This document shows, in pieces, positions 9,203 to 17,900 of a stretch of 64,000 nt of DNA. Position 1 is the stretch's first letter; every line of letters begins with the position of its first letter. This stretch comes from Panacagrimonas sp963975245 (GTDB taxonomy: Bacteria > Pseudomonadota > Gammaproteobacteria > Nevskiales > Nevskiaceae), in assembly GCA_963975245.1 (NCBI GenBank), contig CAXBFJ010000002.1:248001-312000 (forward strand), written 5' to 3'. The notes under the pieces were generated by a model. That model made no database searches and was not told where the DNA came from. It was given only the letters and a program-made list of their open reading frames with translations. A program made the translations under genes and the position numbers.

Positions 9203-11047
9203 TCAGGGAAGCACGGTCACCGGAATCTGGTGTGACATGCCGCCGCCGCCGAGCGAGACGACGCGTAGACGATATTCACCGGGCTCGAAGCGCTCCGGGT
9301 CCACAACAAACGTCGTGCGGCCACGATTCAAGCCTTGTGAAACGACGTGGTCCTCTGCGCTTCCCTGCCGAGCCATGGAGACGTATACCCGCAAGGTGCT
9401 GCGCAGAGTCTGCAGGTTCCATTGTACGGATACCGTCTGGCCCTGCGTGAGGGGTGCGCCCGGCTGCGGGCTGCTGATACGAATATAGGGCTCTGTATTG
9501 CCGGTGACGTCGATGCCGTTGTGCCGACCACTTCCCGGCGTGTTCCGGCTAGCGGGTTCGGCAAGCGGGTATGGCGATGAATCCCGGGTCCCCCAGTCGT
9601 GACATTCGACGCCAGTGCAATTGCTGAGTAAGGCTAGGCGTTCGCGATGACTAGTCTTGATCGGCGCGGGCAGGTCGCTGAACACGTTATCCAGCTGGAA
9701 GGGGTCGGATTCAAGGTCGTAAAACTCCTCGAAACTGTCCCACCATTTGATGTAAGACCAGCCCGGTCCGCGCAGGGCGCCGTACTCGAAGCGGATGACA
9801 GAGGTTGGTGTCCAGTGTTCCAACAGCATCTGTGCGCGCCAATCTTGTGTAGGTTCGGCATGCGACAGCAAGTGCGCAAAAGACTGGCCATCAATGTCGC
9901 GCGAAATTGGAAGCTCTGCGAGCTTCAGCACGGTTGGATGAATATCGACCATGCCAACCAGTTCGTCGCGGCTGGATTGGGTGGCAACGCCGGGTCCGCG
10001 GATGGCCATGGGCACGTTGGTTACTCGTTCGTACGGCGCGAGTTTGGCCAGCAAGCGATGGTGTCCCAGATGGAAACCATTGTCGCTGAGAAACACGATG
10101 TAGGTGTTATCCAGCTGGCCCCGCATAGCCAGATGCTGGATCAGGTCTCCGATGGCTTCGTCCGCTGACTGCAGTGAACGCAGGCGTTCGCGATGCCAGT
10201 TGTCCATCGCTTCCAGCGCTGCGTCTGAGTAGGGCGGAAGGGCCGCGATGCTGGGGTGCTTACCGTCTCCGTTGGCATTGAGGTCTGGGTCGCGTGGTAG
10301 CGTTTCGTCTTCAAACAACGCGTCATGACGTTCCGGGTGCCAGGGGCTGTCGCGTGTAATGGGTGCATGCGGTGCACCAAACTGCAGGTGCATCAACAAG
10401 GGCTTATCGCGTGCGATGGCAGTATCAACAGCGCGTATCGCCCGGCGGTTGATGACATCAGTCCTGAAATTCTGGGGAGCGTCGGGATAGACGGTGCGCC
10501 GACCGTTCTCGACGACGGTCCAGTTCACGTAGTCCGTCGTGACCGGAACGAAGAAATCATCCCAGCCCCGTGGAACGTAGTTCTCGTGGCCCAGTTCACC
10601 AAAAGCTTCGCGCATCACACCAGGGCCGCCGTAGGAATTGACGTACTTGCCAACCATCGCGGTGTAGTAGCCCCCTGCCTGAAATTGCGCGCCTTCGTCA
10701 TTGTCGGCGTGTCCCTCCTTCAGGTAGACGTCCCACTTGCGGGTTGGGCCAGGGTCGGGTGAACAGAACTTCACGCCGTGATTGTGCGGATACAGGCCGG
10801 TCAGAAGCGTTGCGCGGGATGGGCCGCAAACCGGGGTGTTGATGGAGAACTGATCGAAGCTCATGCCCTGGCCGACGATGTGTTCAAACAGGTTGGGCAT
10901 GACGTCGCTGCGCCACTCCATGCGCGACATGTCATCCATGGTGATGACGATGACATTCGGTTTTGCAGCAGCCTGAGTGGTCTGCGTTACAGCGGCGAGT
11001 CCCAGAGTGAGAAAAAGCGCTGCCAGTGGCAGTTTCTGACCAACCAT
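9203..11047 (-). CDS. Exported arylsulfatase-family sulfatase
   Basis: The 614-residue precursor has a signal peptide of about 27 residues, then the metal-binding NVIVITMDDM and the type I sulfatase signature CGPSR, with Cys74 as the residue oxidised to formylglycine. SDNGFHLGHH and the later His/Lys positions also fit the family. After the sulfatase domain (to about residue 500) an extra C-terminal beta-rich segment (ISSPQPGAPLTQGQTVSVQW onward) resembles a carbohydrate- or surface-binding domain. Probably periplasmic or surface-located, cleaving sulfate esters from an organic substrate. No formylglycine-generating enzyme or sulfatase cluster is in the window. Confidence 0.9.
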   Translation of the reverse strand: MVGQKLPLAALFLTLGLAAVTQTTQAAAKPNVIVITMDDMSRMEWRSDVMPNLFEHIVGQGMSFDQFSINTPVCGPSRATLLTGLYPHNHGVKFCSPDPGPTRKWDVYLKEGHADNDEGAQFQAGGYYTAMVGKYVNSYGGPGVMREAFGELGHENYVPRGWDDFFVPVTTDYVNWTVVENGRRTVYPDAPQNFRTDVINRRAIRAVDTAIARDKPLLMHLQFGAPHAPITRDSPWHPERHDALFEDETLPRDPDLNANGDGKHPSIAALPPYSDAALEAMDNWHRERLRSLQSADEAIGDLIQHLAMRGQLDNTYIVFLSDNGFHLGHHRLLAKLAPYERVTNVPMAIRGPGVATQSSRDELVGMVDIHPTVLKLAELPISRDIDGQSFAHLLSHAEPTQDWRAQMLLEHWTPTSVIRFEYGALRGPGWSYIKWWDSFEEFYDLESDPFQLDNVFSDLPAPIKTSHRERLALLSNCTGVECHDWGTRDSSPYPLAEPASRNTPGSGRHNGIDVTGNTEPYIRISSPQPGAPLTQGQTVSVQWNLQTLRSTLRVYVSMARQGSAEDHVVSQGLNRGRTTFVVDPERFEPGEYRLRVVSLGGGGMSHQIPVTVLP

Positions 11048-11199
11048 CCGATGAGTCCCCGATGAGAATTAATGCTCTAAGCCTGCATTATTTTGGAGTA
11101 CCGCTCCTGAATCTCCGCTCATAACGCTGAGTGTGGTTCTCCGGCAGTCCAGCGGCGCCATTGAATATCCTGAGTGATTCTCTTTCAGTCTGCTGCGCG

Positions 11200-12108
11200 T
11201 CAAGCATCACGCAGCGTCTTCGGATACTCCGAGACCATGAAGTCTGTAAATGCGCGGACGGATGGAAGCTGTCCGCGCCGGGTGGGCACGAGCAGGCTCA
11301 GCGCAGCGCCCGCATGGGCTGTCCAGTCCGGGAGCAGATGGCGAAGGCGACCCTGCCGGACCTCCACGCTGCACAGGTGGCGAGGCAGCGCGACGATGCC
11401 CAGTCCGGCAATGGCGCAAGCCTTGAGGGTGTCGTGATCGTCGCTGCGCAGTCGGGGCTGATAGCGGATGCTCTTGATCTCGCCGTCAGTGGCCGCGAGT
11501 TCCCAGCGGGTTTCATCAGTGCCCGAACCCATTGCTAGGCCCGAGTGCTGACGAAGCGCATCCGGTGTTGACGGCTCCGGGTGTCGGGCGAGGTAGTCCG
11601 GTGCGGCAAACAGCCCCCATGGCGTATCCGAAAGTCGGCGGACGATCAGCCCCGAATCGGCCAGTGGCCTGAGATGACCGCGAAGCCCCACATCAAACCC
11701 CTCTTCAATGAGATCAACTTTTCGGTTGGTGGCGTGCTGGACAAGATTGACCTTGGGGTAGCGCATCAGAAATCGGGTCAGCAATTCCGTAAGAAGATGT
11801 GCGGTGCCGGTAGAGCAGGTGAATCTCACGGTGCCACGGGGTTCGGCGAGACGTTGCTGGATGGCGCTTTCGGCGGCCTCGGCCTCGATCAGCATGGCCT
11901 GCGCGTGGCGTTGGAAGTCCCGTCCGGCTTCAGTCAGCGCAAAGCTGCGCGAGGTGCGCTGAATCAGGCGGACGCCCAGGCGCGATTCGAGACCGATGAT
12001 GCGGCGGCTCAAGGTCGATTTGGGTAAGTCCAGTGCACGCCCAGCGCTGGCGAAGCCGCCGTGCTCGGCCACCTTCACAAAATAGTAGTGGTCGTTGAGG
12101 TCGATCAT
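11200..12108 (-). CDS. LysR-family transcriptional regulator
   Basis: This 302-residue protein has an N-terminal winged helix (MIDLNDHYYFVKVAEHGGFASAGRALDLPKSTLSRRI, seen as adjoining motifs) and a type 2 periplasmic-binding effector domain, the standard LysR layout. It is divergent from the YceI lipoprotein gene. In the intergenic region AATGGG (12120-12125) and CCCATT (12145-12150) form an inverted repeat that could be its binding site, though it is not a clean T-N11-A. Target genes may be the YceI/b561/reductase operon or itself. Confidence 0.92.
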   Translation of the reverse strand: MIDLNDHYYFVKVAEHGGFASAGRALDLPKSTLSRRIIGLESRLGVRLIQRTSRSFALTEAGRDFQRHAQAMLIEAEAAESAIQQRLAEPRGTVRFTCSTGTAHLLTELLTRFLMRYPKVNLVQHATNRKVDLIEEGFDVGLRGHLRPLADSGLIVRRLSDTPWGLFAAPDYLARHPEPSTPDALRQHSGLAMGSGTDETRWELAATDGEIKSIRYQPRLRSDDHDTLKACAIAGLGIVALPRHLCSVEVRQGRLRHLLPDWTAHAGAALSLLVPTRRGQLPSVRAFTDFMVSEYPKTLRDA

Positions 12109-12317
12109 GGCGTCTCATAAATGGGATGATAAATCCAATAATTGCCCATTGTTCCGTGATCGTCCATCCAATAGGCTTTATCGTCTGCTTTGGCGCTTGG
12201 ACTTTTGTCTGCCACTGCGAATGGCCATCATGGTGCGGGTCAGTCGCTGGCGAGTGTCCGGACCTGCCGGGGCTTCGAGTTCCACGACTGCAGCTCACCT
12301 GAAATTGGAGATGAATC

Positions 12318-13082
12318 ATGCGATTGTCACTTTTGCTTCCACCCTTGCTTCTGGGCCTGGCTGCCTGCGGCCAGTCTGCTCCGCCGGAGCAGAGCAGCAG
12401 CGAGGAAACCGTTGCTCCGAGCGCCAAGGCCGCGCCTGAAAAAGCCTACGAGAGCGCCGCGGCCTCAGCGGTGGAAATAGCTGCGCCTGCCGGTGACTAT
12501 GCGGTGGACCGCAATCACGCCTATCTGGGTTTCAGTATCAATCACCTCGGGCTGTCCAATTATCAGGCGCGGTTCACCGACTACACGGTGGATGTGAAGC
12601 TGGACCCCGAGACGATCGGAGATTCTTCGGTCAAGGTGAACATCAAGGCGGACTCGGTTGCCGCTGATTATCCGGGCGACTACAAAGCCGGACACAAGTC
12701 TTCGCCATACGAAACCTGGCTGGAGGATCTGTCCAAGAGCGACAAGTTCTTCAACTCGGAAAAGCATCCCGAGATCACGTTTGAGTCCACGCGCATTGAA
12801 GATTCCGGTGACGGAAGTCTCACCATCGTGGGAGACCTGACCTTGCTCGGCCAAACTCATCCGGTGACCCTGGACGCTGAGGTTGTGGGCGCGGTAGCCG
12901 CGCATCCGTTTACCAATGTCGGCGCCATGGGCTTCTCCGTGACCGGTACGTTCAAGCGTTCCGAGTTTGGAATGAACCACCTGCTCGATCCGCCCTTGAT
13001 TGGCGACGAGGTCACGTTGCATTTCGAGGGTGAATTCCATCAGGTGGTCAAAGCGCCTACGGTCGAGACGGCGGCCAAGTAA
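12318..13082 (+). CDS. YceI-family lipoprotein
   Basis: A 254-residue lipoprotein: the signal peptide ends in a lipobox LAAC with the lipidated Cys17, followed by a Ser/Ala/Glu-rich linker and a YceI domain from about residue 60 (YAVDRNHAYLGFSINHLGLSNY). YceI domains are lipocalin-like barrels that bind polyisoprenoids. GGAG seven bases upstream supports the ATG. It is followed after 9 bp by the cytochrome b561-YceI fusion, so two YceI domains are made from one operon, which probably handles a quinone-like or isoprenoid ligand at the envelope (inference). Confidence 0.93.
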   Translation: MRLSLLLPPLLLGLAACGQSAPPEQSSSEETVAPSAKAAPEKAYESAAASAVEIAAPAGDYAVDRNHAYLGFSINHLGLSNYQARFTDYTVDVKLDPETIGDSSVKVNIKADSVAADYPGDYKAGHKSSPYETWLEDLSKSDKFFNSEKHPEITFESTRIEDSGDGSLTIVGDLTLLGQTHPVTLDAEVVGAVAAHPFTNVGAMGFSVTGTFKRSEFGMNHLLDPPLIGDEVTLHFEGEFHQVVKAPTVETAAK

Positions 13083-13091
13083 GGATCCAGC

Positions 13092-14345
13092 ATGCGTCCG
13101 TCTGCACAGCAATACAGCGCGGTTGCGATTGTCCTTCATTGGGCAATTGCAACCGCCATCCTCGGAAACATTCTGCTCGGATGGTGGATGCACGAGGCCA
13201 TTGATATTGCGGCCAGCCGGGCGCGTGCAGTTGAAGTTTTTCAGCTGCACAAATCAATCGGGCTGAGCGTTCTTGTACTCAGTCTTTTGCGGCTTGCATG
13301 GCGGCTGACGCATCGGCCGCCATCCATGCCGGCACACATGAAACCATGGGAGAAGCTGGCAGCCACGGCAACCCACTGGAGCTTTTATGTCCTGATGATC
13401 GCCATGCCACTGAGCGGGTGGTTATATGTGTCCACCCAGTGGCGCGGCGATATCGCGCTGAACGTGCCAACACTATGGTTTGGATGGCTGGAGGTACCGC
13501 ACTTGCTGGGTCTGCATCACGCCGACGAAGCACTGCGCCAGTCCTTGGCTGGCATCGTGCTGGAAGCACATGAGCTATTAGCGTGGGGAACCTGCTTGTT
13601 GTTGCTGATGCACGTCGGCGCTGCGCTCAAGCATCACTTCGTGAATCGCGACGAGGTGCTCTCACACATGGTGCCTATCGCAGCCAGAGAGCCGCCGCCT
13701 GATCAGACCGATGCACGCAAATGGATTCTTCGCGCGGGCATGGCAGTGATTGCAATCGCCGTCGCGGCGACGGCATATGCGGTGCTGGGTCCAGCGAAGA
13801 AAACAGCCGTGGCGTTCTCTGACACGGATGGCATCACCATGCTCAGCGATGACTGGATGATTGATCCGCTTCAAAGCGAAATCGTTTTCTCGGGTACGCA
13901 TGCCGGAACGCCTTTTGAAGGTCGCTTCCAGCGTTGGCAGGCCCAACTGAATGTCGATCCCCAGGCTCCGGAAGCCGCAGACATCATCACGCTGATCGAC
14001 ACCGCCTCGGCCAGCGACGGCAATACCTTGCATGACAGAACGCTGCCGCAGACTGAGTGGTTCAACGTGGCGCAATACCCGCAAGCCCGCTTCGTCAGCA
14101 CACAGGTGCGGCGACTTGAGGAACAGGGGCGCTACGCCGTTGCGGGCACCTTGACCATCAAGGATCGCGACATCGCGGTGAAGGGCCTGCAAATGACGAT
14201 CAATGATTCAGCATTGCTGATCGAAGGCGAGACACTCATTACGCGCGAGCAGGCCGATCTGGGGATGGCATCAGACCCGGACGGTGACTGGGTATCAAGT
14301 GAAATAAAGGTTCGGGTACGACTCAGCGCCACCCGAAACAACTGA
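13092..14345 (+). CDS. Cytochrome b561 fused to a YceI domain
   Basis: The 417-residue protein starts with a four-helix cytochrome b561 domain (residues ~5-195); His residues in VLHWAIA, QLHKSIG, ATHWSF and LLMHVGAALKHH are the expected haem ligands and neighbours. A further membrane helix (residues ~215-235) leads to a C-terminal YceI domain (about 255-415) that would lie in the periplasm. Inference: electrons pass between the membrane quinone pool and a lipid-soluble ligand held by the YceI barrel. It is in an operon with the YceI lipoprotein (9 bp before) and the hydroquinone reductase gene (11 bp after). Confidence 0.9.
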   Translation: MRPSAQQYSAVAIVLHWAIATAILGNILLGWWMHEAIDIAASRARAVEVFQLHKSIGLSVLVLSLLRLAWRLTHRPPSMPAHMKPWEKLAATATHWSFYVLMIAMPLSGWLYVSTQWRGDIALNVPTLWFGWLEVPHLLGLHHADEALRQSLAGIVLEAHELLAWGTCLLLLMHVGAALKHHFVNRDEVLSHMVPIAAREPPPDQTDARKWILRAGMAVIAIAVAATAYAVLGPAKKTAVAFSDTDGITMLSDDWMIDPLQSEIVFSGTHAGTPFEGRFQRWQAQLNVDPQAPEAADIITLIDTASASDGNTLHDRTLPQTEWFNVAQYPQARFVSTQVRRLEEQGRYAVAGTLTIKDRDIAVKGLQMTINDSALLIEGETLITREQADLGMASDPDGDWVSSEIKVRVRLSATRNN

Positions 14346-14355
14346 GGACAAAACT

Positions 14356-15324
14356 GTGGGCCACATGATCGACGGCATCTGGGAAACCAAGCGCCCGATG
14401 GGCGAGACTTTTGTGCGCAAGGGTTCTCAGTTTCGACACTGGGTTACAGCCGATGGCAGCGCGGGTCCAAGCGGTGATGCCGGCTTCAAAGCCGAAGCGG
14501 GGCGTTATCACCTGTATGTATCGCTGGCCTGCCCCTGGGCGCATCGCACGCTTATTTTTCGCAAGCTCAAGAAACTGGAGGCTGCGATTGATGTATCGGT
14601 TGTGCACTGGCTTATGGGTGATGATGGCTGGACCTTCGAGCCTGGCGAGGGTGTTATTGCAGACCCGGTCAATCACGTCAGGCTGATGCGAGAGATTTAT
14701 GCACTTGCCGATGCGCGCTACACCGGCACCGTGACGGTTCCCGTGCTGTGGGACAAACAGCGCAAGACCATCGTCAATAACGAGTCAGCGGACATCATCC
14801 GCATGTTCAACTCCGCCTTTGACGCACTGCCTACAACGGCGGTGGGCGACTACTACCCTGAAGCACTGCGCCAACAGATTGATGACATCAATGCCCGCGT
14901 CTACGACACGGTCAATAATGGCGTTTACCGGTCCGGCTTTGCCCGCTCGCAGGAAGCGTACGAAGAGGCAGTACGACCGCTGTTTGAAACGCTGGATGGG
15001 CTCGAACAACGCCTTGCAGAACAGCCGTATCTGGTGGGAGAACAAATCACTGAAGCTGACTGGCGATTGTTTACGACCCTGATTCGCTTCGACAGCGTTT
15101 ACGTCGGGCACTTCAAGTGCAACCTGCGTCGGCTGGTGGACTATCCCAATCTATGGGCCTATACGCGCCAGCTCTACTAGCAAGCCGGCATCCGCGAAAC
15201 CTGCAACTTCGAACACATCAAGCATCACTACTATCAAAGTCACGAAAGCGTGAACCCGACCGGCATCGTGCCGCTGGGGCCGGATATTGATTTTGATGCG
15301 CCGCACGGGCGGGGTGCAGGCTGA
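14356..15324 (+). pseudogene. Glutathionyl-hydroquinone reductase (YqjG/ECM4 type) with in-frame TAG
   Basis: The first 274 codons encode a xi-class glutathione transferase with the catalytic SLACPWAHRTL motif; such enzymes reduce glutathionyl-hydroquinones. A TAG at 15178-15180 interrupts the frame, yet the same frame continues for 47 codons with the normal family C-terminus (HIKHHYYQSHESVNPTGIVP) to a TGA at 15322. The expected residue at the TAG is probably Gln (CAG to TAG). Full length with read-through would be 322 residues, close to the family norm. The GTG start at 14356 has a GAGGA site overlapping the upstream stop. The same stop is present in the partial copy at 25.4 kb. It may be a recent pseudogene, a C-terminally shortened enzyme, or a read-through gene. 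Confidence 0.85.
14927..15311. repeat. Duplicated segment, copy A (3' end of the reductase gene)
   Basis: About 385 bp are repeated at 25368-25752 in the same orientation with three mismatches: GCC/GCT and GTG/GTT (both silent) and GAT/GTT (Asp to Val). Identity stops abruptly on both sides. The segment spans the TAG codon, which both copies share. Confidence 0.95.
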
Positions 15325-15491
15325 GCTGAGCAGTTGCGGCTCAGGTAAGTATGCTGGTCCTCATTGTTGCCGCGAATCCAATCTGCTGGTCCGGCGTCAT
15401 TCTGCAATCTGGCAAGTGTTGATGAAGACTGCGCTGCGCTCTTGGTGGGCGGGCACTTCTCCAAACGCAGGCGAATAATATTGCGCCGGGC

Positions 15492-15767
15492 TCAGCGGCG
15501 GCCACTTGATCGTCGTCCTTTTGCATCTCGCGGACGCTCGAGTGTGACCCGGATGAATTTTCCACGCAGTTCCTGACCGTCTAGCGCCGCGATTGCAGCG
15601 CGGGCCTCGTGCCCTTCCATGTCCACGAAACCGAAGCCCCGGGATTTTCCTGAGAAAACATCCTGAGGCAACTTGATTCCGCGAACTTTTCCATGGCGCG
15701 AAAACAGCTCCGCCAATTCTTTCTCGGTCATGTCGGGCGGCAAGCCACCGGCATAAATTGTCAGCAT
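15492..15767 (-). CDS. Small RNA-binding protein with one RRM domain
   Basis: A 91-residue protein that is a single RNA recognition motif: RNP2 lies in TIYAGGL (residues 3-9) and RNP1 is RGFGFVDM (43-50), with aromatic residues at the RNA-stacking positions. A basic tail (PRDAKGRRSSGRR) follows. Bacterial RRM proteins of this size often respond to cold and bind mRNA; the targets are unknown. Transcribed alone, toward the end of the interrupted reductase gene. Confidence 0.93.
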   Translation of the reverse strand: MLTIYAGGLPPDMTEKELAELFSRHGKVRGIKLPQDVFSGKSRGFGFVDMEGHEARAAIAALDGQELRGKFIRVTLERPRDAKGRRSSGRR

Positions 15768-15885
15768 TTAGGGTCTGGTTCTCTTGTGTTCGGTTGGTCC
15801 GATTCGACCGTGATCCGCTTGCGGGTGGGTGTGTCAGATGTACGCAAGGGGCAAAACATTCGCAGTCAATCGCTCAATGATGAAA

Positions 15886-15895
15886 ATGTTAACAT
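15886..15895. promoter_or_regulatory. Perfect 10-bp palindrome upstream of the first PEP carboxykinase gene
   Basis: ATGTTAACAT lies in an AT-rich stretch between the divergent RRM and PEP carboxykinase genes, about 160 bp before the carboxykinase start. It could be a repressor site or part of a promoter. Nothing ties it to a named regulator. Confidence 0.3.
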
Positions 15896-16052
15896 CGTTA
15901 TCATGAAAAGCACATAGAATGTGACTATGACATTGCTGGTTCCAGAGTGACCAACACGAAATCTATCGTCGGCTCTCGTGGAAATTCGCTGTTTCGCTGG
16001 ATTCCGCCCGTCTTCAAAGGAGCTTCGCTCCCTCCGCACAGGTACCCTGAAT

Positions 16053-17585
16053 ATGCTTGCTGACCTCGATTCCGTTCACCTCATTGAACAAGCCCTGCTT
16101 CGCGGCGAAGGGATGCTGTCAGATACGGGTGCCCTGGTTGTAAGCACGGGTGCGCGCACCGGGCGCTCGCCGGCTGACCGATTCATCGTGCGCGATGGTC
16201 TTACAGAAAAAACGGTGGATTGGGGGAGCGTGAACAAGCCCTTCGAGTCCGATCGCTTTGAGGCCCTGTGGAGGCGAGCGAAAAGCTATCTGAGCCCGAA
16301 GAGTTGCTATACATCCAGACTGCACGTGGGGGCTGATTCCGAGCACTATCTGCCGGTCGCAGTCGTCACCGAAACCGCCTGGCACTGCTTGTTTGGACGC
16401 AACATGTTTGTTCGCCCAGCAACCTACAATCCAAACGGCAAGCCCGAGTGGTCTGTACTCAACGTGCCGGGGTTCGAGTGCTGCCCAACTCGTGATGGCA
16501 CCCATTCCGAATCGGCGGTCATTCTGGACTTTCGTCAGCGGCGGGTTCTGCTTGCAGGCATGCGCTACGCCGGTGAAATGAAGAAAGCATTGTTCTCCGT
16601 GCAGAACTACCTGCTCCCGGAGGCCGGCATTCTTCCGATGCACTGCTCGGCCAATGTTGGCGAGCAGGGTGATACTTGCTTGTTCTTTGGATTGTCGGGA
16701 ACCGGGAAAGCAACCTTGTCTGCCGACCTGGATCGTTATCTGATTGGCGACGATGAGCACGCCTGGGCCAGGGGCACGGTCTTCAACCTCGAAGGCGGTT
16801 GCTACGCCAAGACGATAAATCTGTCGCGCGAGAACGAGCCAGTGATCTGGGACGCGATCCGCTTTGGAGCGATCGTTGAAAATGTGGTTGTCGATCAGGA
16901 TCATCGCAAGCCGGATTTTTCCGATACCTCGCTTTCGGAAAACGGGCGATGCTCCTACCCGCTGGAGCATGTGCAAAAGCGCGTAAAGGACAATTTTGCC
17001 GGTGAGCCGAGAACCGTCATCTTTCTCACCTGTGACGTCTCGGGCGTACTGCCACCGGTTTCCATCCTTTCAAAGGAGGCCGCGGCGTTTCACTTTCTAA
17101 GTGGTTACACCGCACGAGTGGGCTCTACTGAAATTGATGCAAGGCCCGGTATCCAGCCGACGTTCTCGGCTTGTTTCGGGGCACCTTTCATGCCTCGGCC
17201 GGCTGCTGAATATGCAGATTTGCTGATGCATCGCATCGAGGAGTTCGACTCTCAGGTGTATCTGGTCAACACCGGTTGGACAGGCGGCAGCGGTGAGCCT
17301 GGTGGCTCAGGAAAACGGTTCCCGATTCCTGTCACCCGCGCAATCGTTGCAGCCTGCCAGAGCGGAACCCTGATGGGGTGCAAGACAGAGCATATGGACA
17401 TCCTGAATCTTGATGTTCCGTTGTCAGTTCCCGGTGTTGATGCGCAGCTTCTGAATCCTCGCCGGTCTTGGGGGGATCAAGGCAAGTACGATGAGGCAGC
17501 TACAAAGTTGGCCGAGATGTTCTGCGACAACATAAGCAAATTTCATGTTGCCGAGGCCGTGCGAGCTGCCGGTCCAGCGGCTTGA
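16053..17585 (+). CDS. Phosphoenolpyruvate carboxykinase (ATP)-like, divergent copy
   Basis: PckA converts oxaloacetate and ATP to PEP. From the ATG at 16053 the protein has 510 residues (the open frame reaches GTG 15978). Substrate motifs GARTGRSPADRF, GEMKKALFSVQNYLLP, MHCSANVG and LIGDDEH are present. The P-loop reads GLSGTGKAT (residues 213-221) instead of GKTT: Ala220 (codon 16710-16712) replaces the Thr that coordinates the nucleotide Mg ion in characterised enzymes. A three-residue insertion occurs in NTGWTGGSGEPGGSGKR. A small hairpin (16019-16031) ends 22 bases before the start and contains the only GGAG. Activity may be reduced or changed; a canonical paralogue lies at 54-56 kb. Confidence 0.9.
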   Translation: MLADLDSVHLIEQALLRGEGMLSDTGALVVSTGARTGRSPADRFIVRDGLTEKTVDWGSVNKPFESDRFEALWRRAKSYLSPKSCYTSRLHVGADSEHYLPVAVVTETAWHCLFGRNMFVRPATYNPNGKPEWSVLNVPGFECCPTRDGTHSESAVILDFRQRRVLLAGMRYAGEMKKALFSVQNYLLPEAGILPMHCSANVGEQGDTCLFFGLSGTGKATLSADLDRYLIGDDEHAWARGTVFNLEGGCYAKTINLSRENEPVIWDAIRFGAIVENVVVDQDHRKPDFSDTSLSENGRCSYPLEHVQKRVKDNFAGEPRTVIFLTCDVSGVLPPVSILSKEAAAFHFLSGYTARVGSTEIDARPGIQPTFSACFGAPFMPRPAAEYADLLMHRIEEFDSQVYLVNTGWTGGSGEPGGSGKRFPIPVTRAIVAACQSGTLMGCKTEHMDILNLDVPLSVPGVDAQLLNPRRSWGDQGKYDEAATKLAEMFCDNISKFHVAEAVRAAGPAA

Positions 17586-17637
17586 TTCGGGCCATGATCA
17601 TGGTAATTGAATGTGCGGTTCATGCTAGTCTCTGAAC

Positions 17638-17823
17638 ATGGAATCCAAGACTGCGCGCTTCACCCTTCTGATGGACCCTGACAAAAAGCGGGCCTTCGAG
17701 ACGCTGTGTGCACAGCAGGATCTCACGCCTTCGCAGGTCGTTCGCCAGCTCATCCGCGAGTATCTTGCAAAACACGGTGTGAGCTACACCAGCAAGTCAG
17801 GGCGCAAGATCGCGCCGCGATAG
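17638..17823 (+). CDS. Ribbon-helix-helix (CopG-like) protein
   Basis: A 61-residue protein. ARFTLLMD forms the likely DNA-contacting beta strand, followed by two helices (KKRAFETLCAQQ and PSQVVRQLIREYL) and a basic tail (SGRKIAPR). This matches CopG/Arc-type DNA-binding proteins, often antitoxins or small repressors. No toxin gene is next to it: the carboxykinase gene ends 52 bp upstream and a SulP transporter converges downstream. No strong ribosome site precedes the ATG. Target unknown. Confidence 0.75.
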   Translation: MESKTARFTLLMDPDKKRAFETLCAQQDLTPSQVVRQLIREYLAKHGVSYTSKSGRKIAPR

Positions 17824-17900
17824 CCTCTTGCAGATGGCCTCTTTTTTGGGGCATTCCGATCATGCCCAATCGAAGAGTGCTCTAGTGGGCTAGGGCGTGC

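Noticed and set aside
11070..11090. TAATGC/GCATTA dyad upstream of the sulfatase gene
   Set aside because: Only 6 bp with a 9-base loop; could be chance in an AT-rich spacer.
17849..17867. Hairpin GGGCAT/ATGCCC after the ribbon-helix-helix gene
   Set aside because: No T run follows on either transcribed strand, so it is not a convincing terminator.
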